From assembly GCA_021209875.1 (NCBI GenBank), contig JAGYVD010000001.1, positions 1,612,001 to 1,676,000 of the forward strand: a stretch of 64,000 bases of DNA. Direction: 5' to 3'. The translations under genes were made by a program, and so were the position numbers. This document shows, one piece after another, positions 1 through 11,882 of this stretch; position 1 is the stretch's first letter, and each line of letters begins with the position of its first letter. The DNA is from Rosellinia necatrix. Lineage: Eukaryota > Ascomycota > Sordariomycetes > Xylariales > Xylariaceae. Below the pieces are notes generated by a model. The model saw nothing but the letters and a program-made list of their open reading frames with translations, was not told the origin of the DNA and ran no database searches.

Positions 1-558
1 GTGGGGTGGCCTTATCTAAGCAAAGTGTTAGATCTAACGTGTCCTAAAAATGCCCCGCAGAAAGGGGACCGCACGGATCGGTAGATGTAACTGTTAGCTC
101 TTAGGTAAGCTGGGAACATACTTGACCCCTGGGTCATTATTGCGTCAACGTGTTCCATTCATTTGCCCCGGTTTCCACAATGTGCATAATAATCCGACGT
201 AATAGTCGCTACTAGTTGCCCGGGCATACTATCTCGCTCGGTATCGGATTTTTTAGTAATCACGCAGCAGAGGGATATTGAGAGATGCATGAACGGAATA
301 GCACTGTGGATTGTTTGAGTTCAAGCTTCAATGACTAAAAACCTAACAGCTGCGAAGGCAGAACACCATAGCAGGTACCCGGCGGAATAGTAATTTTGCA
401 CCATAGATTGATATAAAACCCGCGCAGCCCTGGTATTGAAGCCACAGCGTGGTGTCCACTCCCACCCTCTAATCTCTCCTCCCCCCTTCTCTCCCTCCCC
501 CATAATCTCATCTCATCTCGCATCGCTGATACCTTCCTCGAGATTCTCGCTTCGTCCT
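1..558. other. Intergenic, no gene seen
   Basis: I see no credible coding frame here. The right end (about 465-555) is very pyrimidine-rich on the + strand and is the 3' flank of the minus-strand SnoaL-like gene. Confidence 0.5.
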
Positions 559-1008
559 TTAATTGGTGGCAATGCCCTGGCGTCTCTGCTCGCCGCCGAG
601 GACCTTCTCGAGGTGATCGGCGTCGAGGAAAGCCTTGGCCTCGACGATTTTGCCGTCCGTGTTCCAGCGGCAGTGCCAGGAATAGTGCTGGTCGTAGGGC
701 ACGCCTCCCTTGGTCGTCACTCCGACCGTCTTCATCTCGATGACGGACCAGCCCGTCTCCGCGTCCACAACGATGGTTGGGCAGGTCAGCTTGTATCCCG
801 GGGGCTGTAGGAGAAGGTTGATGTTGGCCCAAGTCGCGTTGTAGTAGTCCTCCTTGGTCGTCCACGTGCCGCTGAAGCGGTGCTGACCCGTCACCTGCCA
901 GTGCACGTTGTCGTCCACGTACTCGAAGAACTTCTTAGTGCCCTCAGGTGGGTCGAAAAAGAGCGCGAAAACGTCCGCGACGTACTTCCGATCGGGATAA
1001 GTAGGCAT
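559..1008 (-). CDS. SnoaL/NTF2-like domain protein
   Basis: Single-exon gene of 149 residues, the usual length of a stand-alone NTF2-like (SnoaL-like) fold. The N-terminal helix region (DRKYVADVFALFFD) is followed by a V-W-Q-V-T-G-x-H-x-F-S-G-x-W strand typical of the family, then hydrophobic beta strands including the YSWHCRWNTDGKIVEAKAFLD segment that closes the cone-shaped pocket. The family includes polyketide cyclases and limonene-epoxide-hydrolase-like enzymes, but also many proteins of unknown role, so no reaction is assigned. There is no signal peptide, suggesting a cytosolic location. The neighbours to the right are other small oxidoreductase and hydrolase genes. The start is the only ATG that keeps the whole fold. 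Confidence 0.8.
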   Translation of the reverse strand: MPTYPDRKYVADVFALFFDPPEGTKKFFEYVDDNVHWQVTGQHRFSGTWTTKEDYYNATWANINLLLQPPGYKLTCPTIVVDAETGWSVIEMKTVGVTTKGGVPYDQHYSWHCRWNTDGKIVEAKAFLDADHLEKVLGGEQRRQGIATN

Positions 1009-1602
1009 GATTGATTGGGTTTCGGTAGTTTGATGTAGTAATAGAGATAGCTACTAATGAATGATAGCGCCAAATGACTATCTTGCTTTATGTCTCGTGT
1101 CTTGTGTCTTGTGTCTTGTGTCTTGTGTCTTGCCGCTTGGTTGACGATAGTAACAGCGTGGCATACACATATATATATAATCATCTGCCCGTCTCAATGT
1201 AAGTGACGGGCTGCTGCCATACCCTCGTCCCATCTGAGGTCTTGGATGTGACGACCGCGCGCGTATACTCCGGTCTTTGAACCCCGCCATCAGTCGACAG
1301 ATTACGTTCGGGGGGCACCGCCGCCGCTGTTCTTCACAGTAAACTGCCTCAATAAGAGTTATCAATAGTCGAATATTCTACAGCACCGAATATTTAGCCT
1401 GCGTACGAGAGCTGTGTGGCGAGACCGAGGTCGTCAGAGCCCTACGAGCGGGCTCGCCTGGGGTTACCGTTATCCCCGCTATAAGTTAGTTACTGAATTT
1501 CCTCCTCTTGTTGTTATTCATCGGACAAAATCGCGAACGAGAATCCTAATTCTACCAATAGTCTTGTCAAGTGGTAAAAACAAGAAGGTCGATCGAATCA
1601 AC
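1009..1602. other. Divergent intergenic region between SnoaL-like and GFA genes
   Basis: This is the shared upstream region of two divergently transcribed genes. It carries a 7-bp tandem repeat at 1091-1132. No gene is seen; the minus-strand frames here come from the repeat and have no family features. Confidence 0.5.
1091..1132. repeat. 7-bp tandem repeat (TGTCTTG)n
   Basis: About six consecutive copies of a 7-bp unit (the first with one mismatch), roughly 85-125 bp upstream of the SnoaL-like start codon. The length may vary between isolates. Confidence 0.8.
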
Positions 1603-2243
1603 ATGGCAGCGCCAAAAGTTACCCTGGGATCCTGCCTTTGCGGCAAGATTCAATACGAAATCAGCGGAAAATTGGAAGACAATAACATGTGCTGGTGCAA
1701 TAGCTGCCGCAAGGTGACCGGGTCTGTGGCCATGGCTAATACTTGGTGTCTGAAAGAGGTGAGATATTCCAGATGCGCGCGTCGTATGTTGATGACGTAC
1801 CGGACCGTACGATGGCAATGCCTCCTCAATCCGTCGAGACATGTCGTCCACGGTGGTCTGTCTTCTTACGTTGTCCCATGCGCTACTCCACCACCACAAT
1901 CACCACCACTATTACTGATACTACCATCACTACCGATCGAACCAATACTGACCCGAGACAGAACTTCAAGTTTATCAGCGGCGAAGACGCGCTAAAAATC
2001 TACATGGACCGCTCGTGCGACTCGGGCGGGTGTATTGAGCGTGGCTTCTGTAGCTCATGCGGCTCAACCATGATCTCGGAGAACCGTGAGAAATTCCCCG
2101 GGGCTTACATCGTCCCCCTGGGATCCATGAACGTCGACCCGAGCACGGCGGGCTGGGAACTCAAGGCCGAGTACTATGTGAAGCGCAAGACCCCGTGGCT
2201 AACGACACCCGAGAATACGACCAAGTACGAAGAGTTGTTCTAG
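1603..2243 (+). CDS. GFA-domain (CENP-V/GFA) zinc protein
   Basis: Two exons, 1603-1758 and 1962-2243, joined in phase 0 (donor GTGAGA, acceptor ACAG), give 145 residues. Exon 1 holds the CLCG pair and the CWCNSC cluster, and exon 2 holds FCSSCGS. Together these cysteines form the two zinc sites of the GFA (glutathione-dependent formaldehyde-activating-like, CENP-V) fold. The length fits a single-domain GFA protein. Most fungal members have no proven substrate, and formaldehyde-glutathione adduct handling is only the founding activity of the family. The 203-bp intron is long for this window and is read through as an apparent frame without the zinc motifs. It is transcribed away from the SnoaL-like gene, with which it may share a promoter region. 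Confidence 0.85.
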
Positions 2244-2961
2244 CGCCGAAATTGATATGAAATGCATACCCGGAAAGGGAGGGGGAAGGGGAAGGGGAAA
2301 GGGGGAAATGGGGGAATGGGGCAAGGTGGAATGGGGCGAAGGGGCAAAGGGGGCAGAGGGGCAAATGGGCAAATGGGCAAATGGGCAAAGGTTGAACTGG
2401 AAGGCAGACGCGTGCACTGACTGGTAAGAGACAAAAGGCGGAGAGCAGCAGAGGGAGATATGTAGATACCCAGCTGTGCATGAGCCTGCGTAGCCATAGC
2501 TCGTTCGCGTCATCTACCCAAGGTAGCGTAGTGTAGTGTGCACCGTCGGGCACTATCGGTCAATCAATGAAAGCTGTTCGCCCATGCTCAGTCAGCAGGC
2601 GGCGTTTTATTTCGCCGCACTATCGCCCGCAGAGGTACGCGGTTCTCCAAGGCCCACTAATCAGGGATTAGTCATTCGTCAGATTCGTCAGGCTTGGGTT
2701 GATCTACAGACATACAGGGCTGGGGTTCTCCCGATCCCAATCTGAGATCGAACTAGCCCATATCAGGTATCTGCAGTGTGACGCGAGGGGGGGGGATTGG
2801 CGCTGGTAGGGATTCTTTATAGCTTAGGTATACCTGGATCATTCGACATTTCTTCATCCGTCTCGCACCTGCGGCCGCTCCCAGGTTGTCTGTCTGTTCG
2901 ATTTCTCACCATCATCTCTTTGCAAGACCGGACTCTCGCAACAAGACTAATGCAAGCAAAC
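2244..2961. other. Intergenic with G-rich minisatellite
   Basis: No gene is seen. The left part (2270-2395) is a run of G3-G5 blocks in purine spacers. The right part leads into the SDR gene and contains one G9 run just after 2780. Confidence 0.5.
2270..2395 (+). repeat. G-rich degenerate minisatellite, potential G-quadruplex
   Basis: Many G3-G5 runs separated by 1-4 bases, grading into a heptameric (GGGCAAA/T) array near 2335-2395. It lies directly 3' of the GFA stop codon. The spacing of the G runs fits intramolecular G-quadruplex formation; this is a sequence inference only. Confidence 0.6.
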
Positions 2962-4184
2962 ATGGCCCCGGCAAATGCGCGAGTGGCCGTGGTGACAGGC
3001 GTCGTGAGCAGTCCACCCCTCCATAACCACACCCCCCATAACCAACCCCCATAGCCATCCCCATAACTGCCCCCATCACCATCCTGTGGCCTGGTTTTGC
3101 TAACCCCCTATCTGGTAACTAGAGCCGGGGAATTGGTCGCAGCATCTGCCAGAAGCTGGCCACCGGCTATGTAGGGCCACTGGTGCTGTACGCGACTTCG
3201 CGGGGTGGTAAACTGCCGGAGCTGGACCCTGCTTCGGTTGCGCCAACCGTTGAGGTCATCCCCTTTCCCCTTACCCTGACGGACCAGGGTTCGGTCGACG
3301 CCCTCGTCTCAAAGGTTCGCGACGAACAGGGGGGGGGTGCGATGTGCTCATCAACAACGCTGGCGTCTATTACTATGACACTAGCGCGTCTAGAGAGCAA
3401 CGGAAAGATATGTATGAGACCAACTTCTACGGCACCATGCGAGTACGTCTTCCGCCCCGCCCACAACGATTGGTGGCCCCGCTATCTGGTGCTAACTGCT
3501 TGTGGCTTTGTGTGCCAGGTTTGCCAAGCCTTTCTTCCTCTCATGCGCAAGGGAGGTCGCATAGTCAACTTATCCTCACAATCCGGTCAACTGAAATATA
3601 TGGCCCCACACCTCCGGAAGCTGTTCCTAGAGCCTGATTTAACCTTAAATCAAGTCGGAGAACTCCTATCTAAATACGAGGTAAATCCCGGTGGTTTCAT
3701 CCCCTGGGGGAGGGGGACTTGACTGAACTATAGCTAGCTTGCTTGCTAACTTGCTCGTCAGCAAGCCGTTGCCGCACGGGAAGCTGCCCGCCGCGGTTGG
3801 CCAACAATGGCTTATTTTCCTAGTAAGGCTGCTCTGAACTCGGGCACGAGGATTCTCGCCCGTGACAACCCTGATCTGTTGATCAATTGCTGCTGTCCCG
3901 GCTGGGTTGCTACCGACCTCGGAGGGCAGGCAGGACCTCCCCCGAAGACTCCAGGTACGCTACGGCAAATATCGCGGCCGATTTTTTTTTTTTGCCGCCT
4001 CTTCGAAACCCCTCCATTTTTCCCCATTTCGCTACTCATACTAATTATTATTTGCTGCGTACTAGAGCAAGGCGCAGAAATACCTCTTCATCTCGCATTC
4101 GGAAACATCGGTAAAACTAGCGGCCGTTACTGGGCTAATGATTCGGTGGCTGATACCGGCACCGGCCGTGTTCGGCCGTGGTAG
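2962..4184 (+). CDS. Short-chain dehydrogenase/reductase, frameshifted at a G run
   Basis: Five exons are supported: 2962-3003, 3123-3442, 3519-3680, 3762-3954 and 4066-4184, all with GT-AG introns in matching phase. The product is a carbonyl-reductase-like SDR: TGxxxGIG cofactor motif (VVTGVSRGIGRS), NNAG (LINNAGVYY), the LSSQSG serine strand and a YxxxK active site (YFPSK), then PGWVATDL. NAD(P)-dependent carbonyl reduction is known for the family; the substrate is unknown. Exon 2 loses frame at a G9 run (3329-3337) between the cofactor domain and LINNAG: eight G follow the CAG codon where six or nine are needed. Everything on both sides is intact, so a sequencing error is as likely as a real mutation. 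It lies tail to tail with the minus-strand esterase gene. Confidence 0.8.
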
Positions 4185-5367
4185 AGTACACGACGCATAT
4201 CTCTAGAATGGTAGTACAAAGCGGCCGGAGGTTTTTAGGGATATCCAAATTGGAACTATTTTTTTTTTTTTTAAGGCTTGTCAAACAGCGAAATAGAAAC
4301 TGAGATTTTATGACAAATTTCAATCATGTCAATAAAGCAAATCAATTATTATAACACGGAATTAAGTTTATTTCCTATCTATTTTACGGTTTGTTTGCCT
4401 TAGTCTTTCGGATAGCAGAGCTTGGGTGTCCTACTTGTGTACCACCCAGGATCATGAACACTAGCGTCGGCACTTGTGCTTATCCCATATTCTAGCGTAC
4501 AAAAATCAAGCTTACGCCACCAATTCTCTGACTACCCGGATCAACGGGGATTTAACCAGTGCCCGAACGAGCACTCGTGGAGAGGTACACGTATGTAAGG
4601 TAATGAAACATAGCTTGGGCACCCGCCCCATATTCTACTAGACTGAGCTTAAGTCTGACAGAGAAAAAAAACCCTGGCAGTCGGGAGGTGGGGTCACTAT
4701 GCCGGCCATGTTGGCTGCGTAGAGCGTAGAGGATAGATAGGTTCAGTTCGTATTTATGCTGGCATCCATGTTCCGGTTCCTCTCTGTCGGCCGAACGAAA
4801 TTCCTTGCATTGCCGTTTTCGCGAGTTGCTATTGTGGCTTCATAAAGCTTGGTAAGAGATCCCGGGGTCTGATAGGCTATTGTATCATCCTTGAACCGGC
4901 TTCGCAACCGGGGTAAGTTATGCAAACGAATACCCACCCATATCAGCCAGACAGAATCTTGGCGGGTCATCCTTGAAGTGGCCTTTTCACCAAACGCACG
5001 TCATTTTTCGTTCTTGGAAAGCGTGTCACTTTTGTTTACTTTATAGTTGTGATCCTAGCCCGGGGAACTAAACTCCTTTCGGCGGTGGGTCTAAGTGGCA
5101 GGGTAAATAGTGGCATATGTTATTCAATCGAAAATCATGTGATGAATGTATCCTGGGGTGGGCAGTTAACAGTGGTAACCTTGATAAGCACCGATGTATA
5201 TTGCTCGACCATACCCATCTAAACTAGGTAGGTATGATCTACTATGTATGTATGTGATAATCCATCGTGGCCCTCAATTTGGAGAGCCGTTAGCGCCATT
5301 ACTAGGGCACTTTAATATGGGTAGTGGGCAGGCTTGATGTCAACGAACTACACTAGTATTGATCCCC
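4185..5367. other. AT-rich intergenic, no gene seen
   Basis: This lies between the convergent SDR and esterase genes. It is AT-rich, with a T run at 4260-4272 and no coding frame with family features. It is longer than expected for a convergent pair, so decayed transposon DNA is possible but not demonstrated. Confidence 0.45.
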
Positions 5368-6831
5368 CTAGTTTTCGCCGAGGATAAAGCGGATACCGCC
5401 AACCGTGTCAGCTCGGAAAGTATCGCCTTCGGTGATCTCTGGGAATATCCAAAAGAAGTGCGGCAAGCCAGGATAATTCTTGAGGGTACTCTTGATCCTG
5501 ATAGGATTGCGTTAGTGATTAGGACCTGGAAACAGATCGGCGTCTTGTCTGCTTACCCGTGCTTCTGCAGAGCCAGGTATACAACGGTGCCGTCATCTCG
5601 AAGCGGGTCGGCGCCACATGTCGAGATGTACATGGGGGGGAGCTTGGACTTCGCGGCGTGCAAAGCAGGGAAGACGTATGGGTCGTCCTTCATCTGGTCG
5701 CAGCCGTTTTGGGCTGATCCCGGCCGGTGAATTCATTAACTTGACATCCCCTCACCATGAACAGGGCGTGGAGAACTCAAATAGTTCATGGCTTACCGTT
5801 GAAATTGTACATGGCCGCTCTGTTGATCAGAGGCCCCTCCGCATTCTCAGTGTAGGCGACGAAGTCCTTCTTGAATTCGTCCGGCACGTACTCGGGATGC
5901 ATGGTAATCGGAGCTAGGGCCACGATGCCCACGAACGATGATCCCATACCCCTTTCGATAAGGTGAAATGCGGCCCCCATGGCGAGCCCACCGCCGACTG
6001 AGGCGCCGATGAGAAAACATTTGGACACGTCACCACCCAACCTGTCGCAATTCTCGTAGGCCTAGGGAGAGAAAGGATCAGCCCTATGCAAGGATTCGGA
6101 GACTAAAAGCCGAGGTTGTGGTTGTGGAGGACCCAACAGGATCGCCCCGTCCTCTGACCCCTAACCCCCCGCTACAGTACGTACCCACAGAAACCCCTGG
6201 AGAACATCGTCAACTTGCGCCGGAGCCAGGCATTCCGGCGCCAGCCTGAAGTCCACTGAAACTAGAATGCATGGCGTATTCTGAGCAATGTAGCGGCAAT
6301 TGTCTGTGAATGGTAAGTTGGCAAGTCGTTCCTTTAGGGGTTTTTTTTTTTTTCTCTGTCTTTCTTTCTTTCACTTCCTTGGCCACTTCGAGCGTCTACG
6401 TACAATCTTCGAAACTCGCATCAACGCTCCCGGTTACAAGGCCGCCTCCATGAGCACTGCAGGTTTAGTCGTCAGAGAGAAGAGCCAAATATTATAGATG
6501 AGCAGTTTGAAGACCCACTAGACCCCCAGTGGGAGCTTTTCCCCAGGGACGGCCTGGCGCGGCGTGTACGTCCGAACAGATAGTTGATCGGATACTTTAA
6601 TATCCTCTTAATTCATGATACCTCGGGTTAGCAAGCTTTGTATTATGAGACTGGATTGCCATTCGAGATCACGTACGGACGACGAGCGATGGGTCTTGTG
6701 GTGGGAGCTTTTTTTGCTATCACGTCGCAGAGCCCGCTGTATGCGGCTCTGATTTCCTGCCAGGTACCGGTGATCATGGGACGGCCGCCCAGCTGCCGTT
6801 CATATGCGAGCCACTCTTCGGTAAGATACAT
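5368..6831 (-). CDS. Alpha/beta hydrolase, HSL-type esterase
   Basis: Seven exons (6831-6673, 6604-6519, 6456-6404, 6303-6185, 6061-5797, 5713-5557, 5497-5368) splice in consistent phase to 322 residues, the normal size of a fungal hormone-sensitive-lipase-type esterase. The oxyanion-hole motif HGGG lies near residue 83, followed by DFRLAPE, the nucleophile elbow GASVG (Ser160), the acid residue in GADPLRDDG (Asp263) and the catalytic His in YPGLPH (His293). Family members hydrolyse short acyl esters or act as tailoring or detoxifying enzymes; the substrate is unknown. There is no signal peptide. The coding-strand promoter (6860-6980) is a strong CT tract, common in fungal promoters. Intron 1 shows a GCTAAC branch site, which helps fix its ends. 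Confidence 0.88.
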
Positions 6832-9317
6832 GATGAGCGAGGAACAAGAGATATAGGATGGGGTCGGGTAGCGAGGAGCCGGGTTGGGACGAATGAGACC
6901 GCGGAGGGTGGAACCGCGGGGTATCGGACAGCGAGGGAGGGGGGGGGAGGGATCGGAGAGCGAGAGAGGACAAAATAAAACTTGCGACGGGGAGAGGAAA
7001 GAGCCGGACGGACAGAGATTCGGGTGAAGACCTAGTCGGCGGATTCAATGCATTTGCCTATAGCGCAGCCTGCCCTGCTTTATCTTAATCCAGCGCCACA
7101 AACCTACGGCCAGGCGTCGGCTTTAAGATACTCTATGCGGCTGCCTCCGTAGACCGGAGTACTGGCTGGCCACCCTGCAGAACACAAGCCACCAAGACGC
7201 CGAGGTAATGGTATGATATGATTGATAGATTAACGGTTGGGCACCGTTAGGGCCGTGCTTTATTCGGGGCCGGAAACGGGCCGGTTCATCTGACCGGCTG
7301 TCCCAGCGGGGCTAAATTGGCCGGTTCTCTCGTCTAATCAAGGGATGGATGGAGGATGGGTGACGAGCGTAGTATCGCGCGCAAGTCATAGCGTAGGCTT
7401 ATTACTCAGTCCGTAGCCGCAACTCCGTCACGGCCTTCAGATGACGTTAAGACGATGATAAGCCTCAACGCCGAGAGCTCCCACGTGCTGCTTTCCTTAT
7501 CGCATGTTAGCGTACGGTGTCTGCTCTCGCTAGATTGCCCTTGCTGGATTGCCCTCGCTAGATTGCCATGGCTAGATTTCCATGGGGGTTTCGAGGCCTA
7601 CATACGTAATACCCTTGAGTATACATATGCTGGGTGCGATTAGACTCCTGGTAGGCTGGTGTCCACCCCGCCGAATCTCACTGGTCACCCTTGTAATCCT
7701 CCGGCGGCCAAGATTGATCATCGGGGGTAAGCTCTCGGGGTATGGCGAGGGAGAGCGGGAGCCTCGAGCTCCAGCGATACATGGTGCCGGACGGCAGGCA
7801 GGCAACGCGTAACGGCACACGAGATGCCCGCGATGCTGGTGTTTGGGGGCATCCCGTCGTGGAAGGCGTCTTGCGCTCGGTCGAGAGAGCGCGCGCGCGC
7901 GCGTATACACGGAGCAAACTGGTCGTTATCTGTAAACGTCACCCCCACTAATGCAGTTGTAAATATACCGGCTACGTATGTCTCGAATCTGCGGGGCGTT
8001 TGACTTTTTTATAACCAAGCTGTGCCGCATGCCCCGTTGGCTTCGAGGCGTGGAGGCTTCGGTATCTGATTATGGTTATGTAGTGATGTAGGTGGCTCTG
8101 GGTGGCGTGGCTAGTGAGCTAGCTACCTTACCTACCTAAGGTACCTTAACCTGCTGCAGTTCGCTGGAGGCTCAGAATCGAAACTTTGTTCTAGAAGGCC
8201 TAGCCGGATTCAGAGTCTTCTCCAACGCTAACCACTAGCTCGACTCTCCATCACCGTTCTGCATATGTACATACATACATACGGTACGTACATACATATA
8301 ACTATAGAAACCCAGCAACCATGTCACTATATGGCACTAGCACTAGTTGCTTGCCCCTTTGGACCCCTGAATCCCTTCCCGTCTTAGCGCACCCGCACAA
8401 ACAAGATGGACGTCAGAAGGGGCTAGGCCCGGGGTCGTGGGGTTGCTTGGCTAGTCGTGGCCCTAAGCAGCACGCGGCCCGATATGACTGTCCCATTCCG
8501 ACCTAGGCGGGTTAGATCTTCACAGACCCTATGTACGTTGCCTACTATACATTACATACTCGACACATACCTATGCATCCCATGTCTGATGCATGGCATG
8601 TAACCCGGACATGCCGTATTACCACCCCCAAACTCGATCTAGACTACTTGGCAATACCTTTATATTAAGTGCCTAGGTTGGCAGGGGATAGTATTACTCA
8701 TGAGGCTACTGCACCACATTCTTAGTTGATCACGAGCCGTCGAAGCGAAGGGAGGATGGCACTGGATAGACTCAATCCTATCTGGGTAATTCTGCGGCGC
8801 TTATGAGGACCGGAGTACCAAGCACGAAACAGCTGCACGGGTATGCAGGCCTCGAGGTTGGGACTAAGGCAGTATCGAGGTGGTCGATATCTAATCTATG
8901 GCGGATCCGTTCGTGTGGCTGCATCCCCAGAATCCTGGAGGGCCTGGAGGGGGACCCGGCTCGTCCGGGAAAAGGGGTCAGTATCCGCCTCAATCCCCAC
9001 TATCGCGATGTAATGTAAGCTACGCATCTGACAGGGCATATGCCCTCTGGTCTCACCTGTCGCCAATGCGCGGCCCGCTCCTGGGCACGTCTGAGAAACT
9101 GTTGGTAGTGTGAATGAATAATCTTATTGGTGTGGGTATGGCAACCACGGAGAGATAGAGATGTAGAGATGCCACGGGCGAGGGGGTCGGTTGCAATAAA
9201 TAAATAGACCACCGGCATGCCGTTTCTTGTGCTACCCCCCCTTTAATTATATGTTGGTAAAACGGTTTCAGAAGCTCCAATTGCGTCCCGCGTATCCCAA
9301 GTCTGTGCCGATCCGCC
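6832..9317. other. 2.5-kb intergenic region, no gene seen
   Basis: It contains the CT-rich esterase promoter, a 15-bp minisatellite (7527-7580), a short GC dinucleotide run near 7890 and TACA/TACC-type repeats near 8120-8300. I found no frame with family motifs on either strand. Confidence 0.5.
7527..7580. repeat. Imperfect 15-bp tandem repeat, about four copies
   Basis: Four adjacent units resembling GCTAGATTGCC followed by 4 variable bases. Intergenic. Confidence 0.65.
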
Positions 9318-10803
9318 ATGAGCTCCTCCAGTCGGAAGTTCCCCAATAGATGGACAGAGGAAGAGGACTCGATTCTACATGAACAAGTGATGAAACATTG
9401 TGAGTTGCACCGCGTCTGCACTGGTGCCCTGTGGTAGCTGACACCCCCACAGATGGCGCCGGAGAAGTAAAAGATTGGAATCGAATCGCAGACCAGCTTC
9501 CCGGCAGGACAAACAAGGACTGCCGTAAACGCTGGATAAATCAAGTGTGTGGCGGGCTTAGGAAAGGGTCCTGGAAGGAAGACGAGGATAAGCGATTGCT
9601 TGACGCAATGTCCATACACGGCCAAAAGTAAATCCAAGACCGCAATGCATCTGCAAAGGAGTCCGTCCCGCTTACGCGTCGGTTAGGTGGACTCTTGTCG
9701 CCAACTCCGTTGGTTCGCGATCGGCAGACCGTATGACTCCCCCTGCCCAATCTCTGTCCGCTCAGAACTGAACCAGGCCTAGAGTGTGCGAAACGCTGGC
9801 AGCATAGCCTCGACCCGAACCTGGAACGTGGAAATTGGACCGCAGAAGAGGTATGCCGACCTCCTATCTCCGTCCCCAGCAACGGAGCTAACCAGTCTAT
9901 AGGACGAAAAGTTGCTGAAGTACGTCCGAAAGTATGGAAGGGAGTGGAAGCGAATTCAGCAAGATCACTATGCAAAGCGATCAAGAAACGATTTGAAAAA
10001 CAGGTGAGTAGGGATGTGGCGGACTGGCCCATGAGATTGACTAGCCGGACGACTTACGGAGGATCAGGTATACTATCTTGAGCAGAAAGCTTGAAAATAT
10101 AACTGCGTCCTCATCGGGCTCACAGGCAGAGGGCACGAGCTCGCCAGGTTCGCACCTAAGCTCACCAATGCAGATGCATGAGACGGAAGACGATAATCTA
10201 TCCATCGACACAGACCTAGAGAGTTACCAGATTAGTTCAAAGAGGCTCTCTGTTGACAACACGGCCGAAATCTCCAGTAACGCACATCGATGGAAAAAGA
10301 GGTTTTCAACCCAAGCCGCAACTTCGATTTCGGATCAGATGTCCATCGCCAATTCCTACGACGATTCGTCTTTACTTCAGTTTCTGCATGTCCCGGAGCA
10401 CACTGATCAGATCCAACGCACGCCAGGCCACACTATCTCACAAATTACTTCCAGCCGAAGAAGCGAAACTGACCAGGAATGGATAGACGCAACTTTACAA
10501 GATTTCACAAACAGAGACGCCACTACCGGATTCTCAAGCCAGTATCCGCCGCTAGATGGACTTGGGGTCAGCCTCGATTTGGGGAATGACTTGTTCTCTA
10601 GCCCCGGATACAGCGCCCATGACAGCAACGGATTTGGACTTGACAGAGTTTCCTCCAAATTAGGGCCCTCAATGGGGGCTAATTCAGTGGCAAGTGTCGT
10701 ACTACGCGTCGAGAGATGTAACTGGGACACTTTGAAGTACTTAATTGACGTCACAAAACCAATCAAAGACCATATAAAAATGGAAATAAAACATTGCGAC
10801 TAA
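9318..10803 (+). CDS. Myb-like DNA-binding protein (three Myb repeats)
   Basis: Six exons (9318-9399, 9453-9627, 9687-9730, 9777-9850, 9903-10003, 10068-10803) join in phase to 403 residues. Repeat 1 begins RWTEEEDSIL and ends RTNKDCRKRW. Repeat 2 starts GSWKEDEDKRLLDA and ends ECAKRWQHSLDP. Repeat 3 starts NWTAEEDEKLLKYV and ends RNDLKNRYTILSRKL. The tryptophan spacing is that of SANT/Myb helix-turn-helix repeats that contact DNA in the nucleus. The last exon (about 245 residues) is Ser/Thr-rich, low in structure and has no known domain. Several exons are very short (44-101 bp), so automated gene finders may fragment it. Targets cannot be deduced. Confidence 0.88.
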
Positions 10804-11882
10804 AAACCCCTTTTTTTCACTTTTTCACTTTATAGCGGACATAAATATTGATTTTTCCACGATAAAGGGGTTCAGGGGTAAACCGGGTAGGCAGGCGTCT
10901 TTCAGTCTATAGATTTACGTTGGTTTAGACTAGTCATCTTATTGCCCTACTGATAGAAGGGGCTTGTAGAATATAGCCTTGAGTATATACCAACCCATTA
11001 TAACTCGTTCACAACATTGTAAGTTGACATCAGGCCGGCCCGAGTAATTTAATATGGTGATTTTATATGCCTCCAATATTTAGACTGACAGGAAATAAAA
11101 CCTAGAACTATATTTTCTTTTTCAATATATGCAATACATCTGGCATACTATAAGAATTATGGAGGGTAAACTTTTTTGTAATTTCAGGGGGTTAACACGG
11201 GAGACCCGGAAATAAAGGCATAGTTCATTTATATAGCACGCCTTCATCTACGCCCCTCGTTATTTTGATCAAATCTTCACCATATAAAATTGTACTGCAA
11301 TTTTCATGTTTCACCATAGACAACATAATATTTGGTTGCCAAAGTTATATTTGTGATGTTAAGGTAGGGTGGGCTTATGTATGCCTTGGGTTTCAAAAGA
11401 TTCTTTACCCTATGTGTGGATATGGCTCCCTTTGCCTTAGATAGCTAAGAGGGCAACTTACGTTAGCTGATGTTATACCCTTATTCTTCTCGATAATCAA
11501 CTTTCGTCTCCTAGAATAAACATATTACCCACGAATTATCCGAGGATATTCGTGAAACTACGCACTAGTGGCCAACACCTTACAAAACGAGCTTGCATTC
11601 TGATATCTGATTTATAGGCCTGATTTTGTGGCGCTGGTTCGAATCACGTGTGCTATACATATGAGATATTAAAACGACGAGGGACTATGAAGCCTGTCCT
11701 AGAGCCCACTTTTAATATTCGCCTATAGCCGAATTGTCTGATTTATTTCATGTTTTGCTATCAGTGGGGCTATAAAGCTGTCGGGTAAAATAGACGTCCT
11801 GGAAATCTCCTTTTTGCCGAAGACGTGAGAAGATTCCAGGGGTTTGCCCCAGCATGTAACCAAGACGTAGGGAAAATATAAC
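10804..11882. other. AT-rich intergenic, no gene seen
   Basis: AT-rich DNA between the Myb gene and the 3' end of the isochorismatase-like gene. There are no supported frames. A B-box-like GGTTCGAATC at 11636-11645 was examined and not accepted as a tRNA. Confidence 0.5.

Noticed and set aside
2161..2553. Pro-rich minus-strand frames
   Set aside because: Generated by the G-rich minisatellite; no family features.
11636..11645. GGTTCGAATC, a perfect tRNA B-box-like string
   Set aside because: The flanking bases do not form a T stem, and no A box or acceptor pairing is found upstream.
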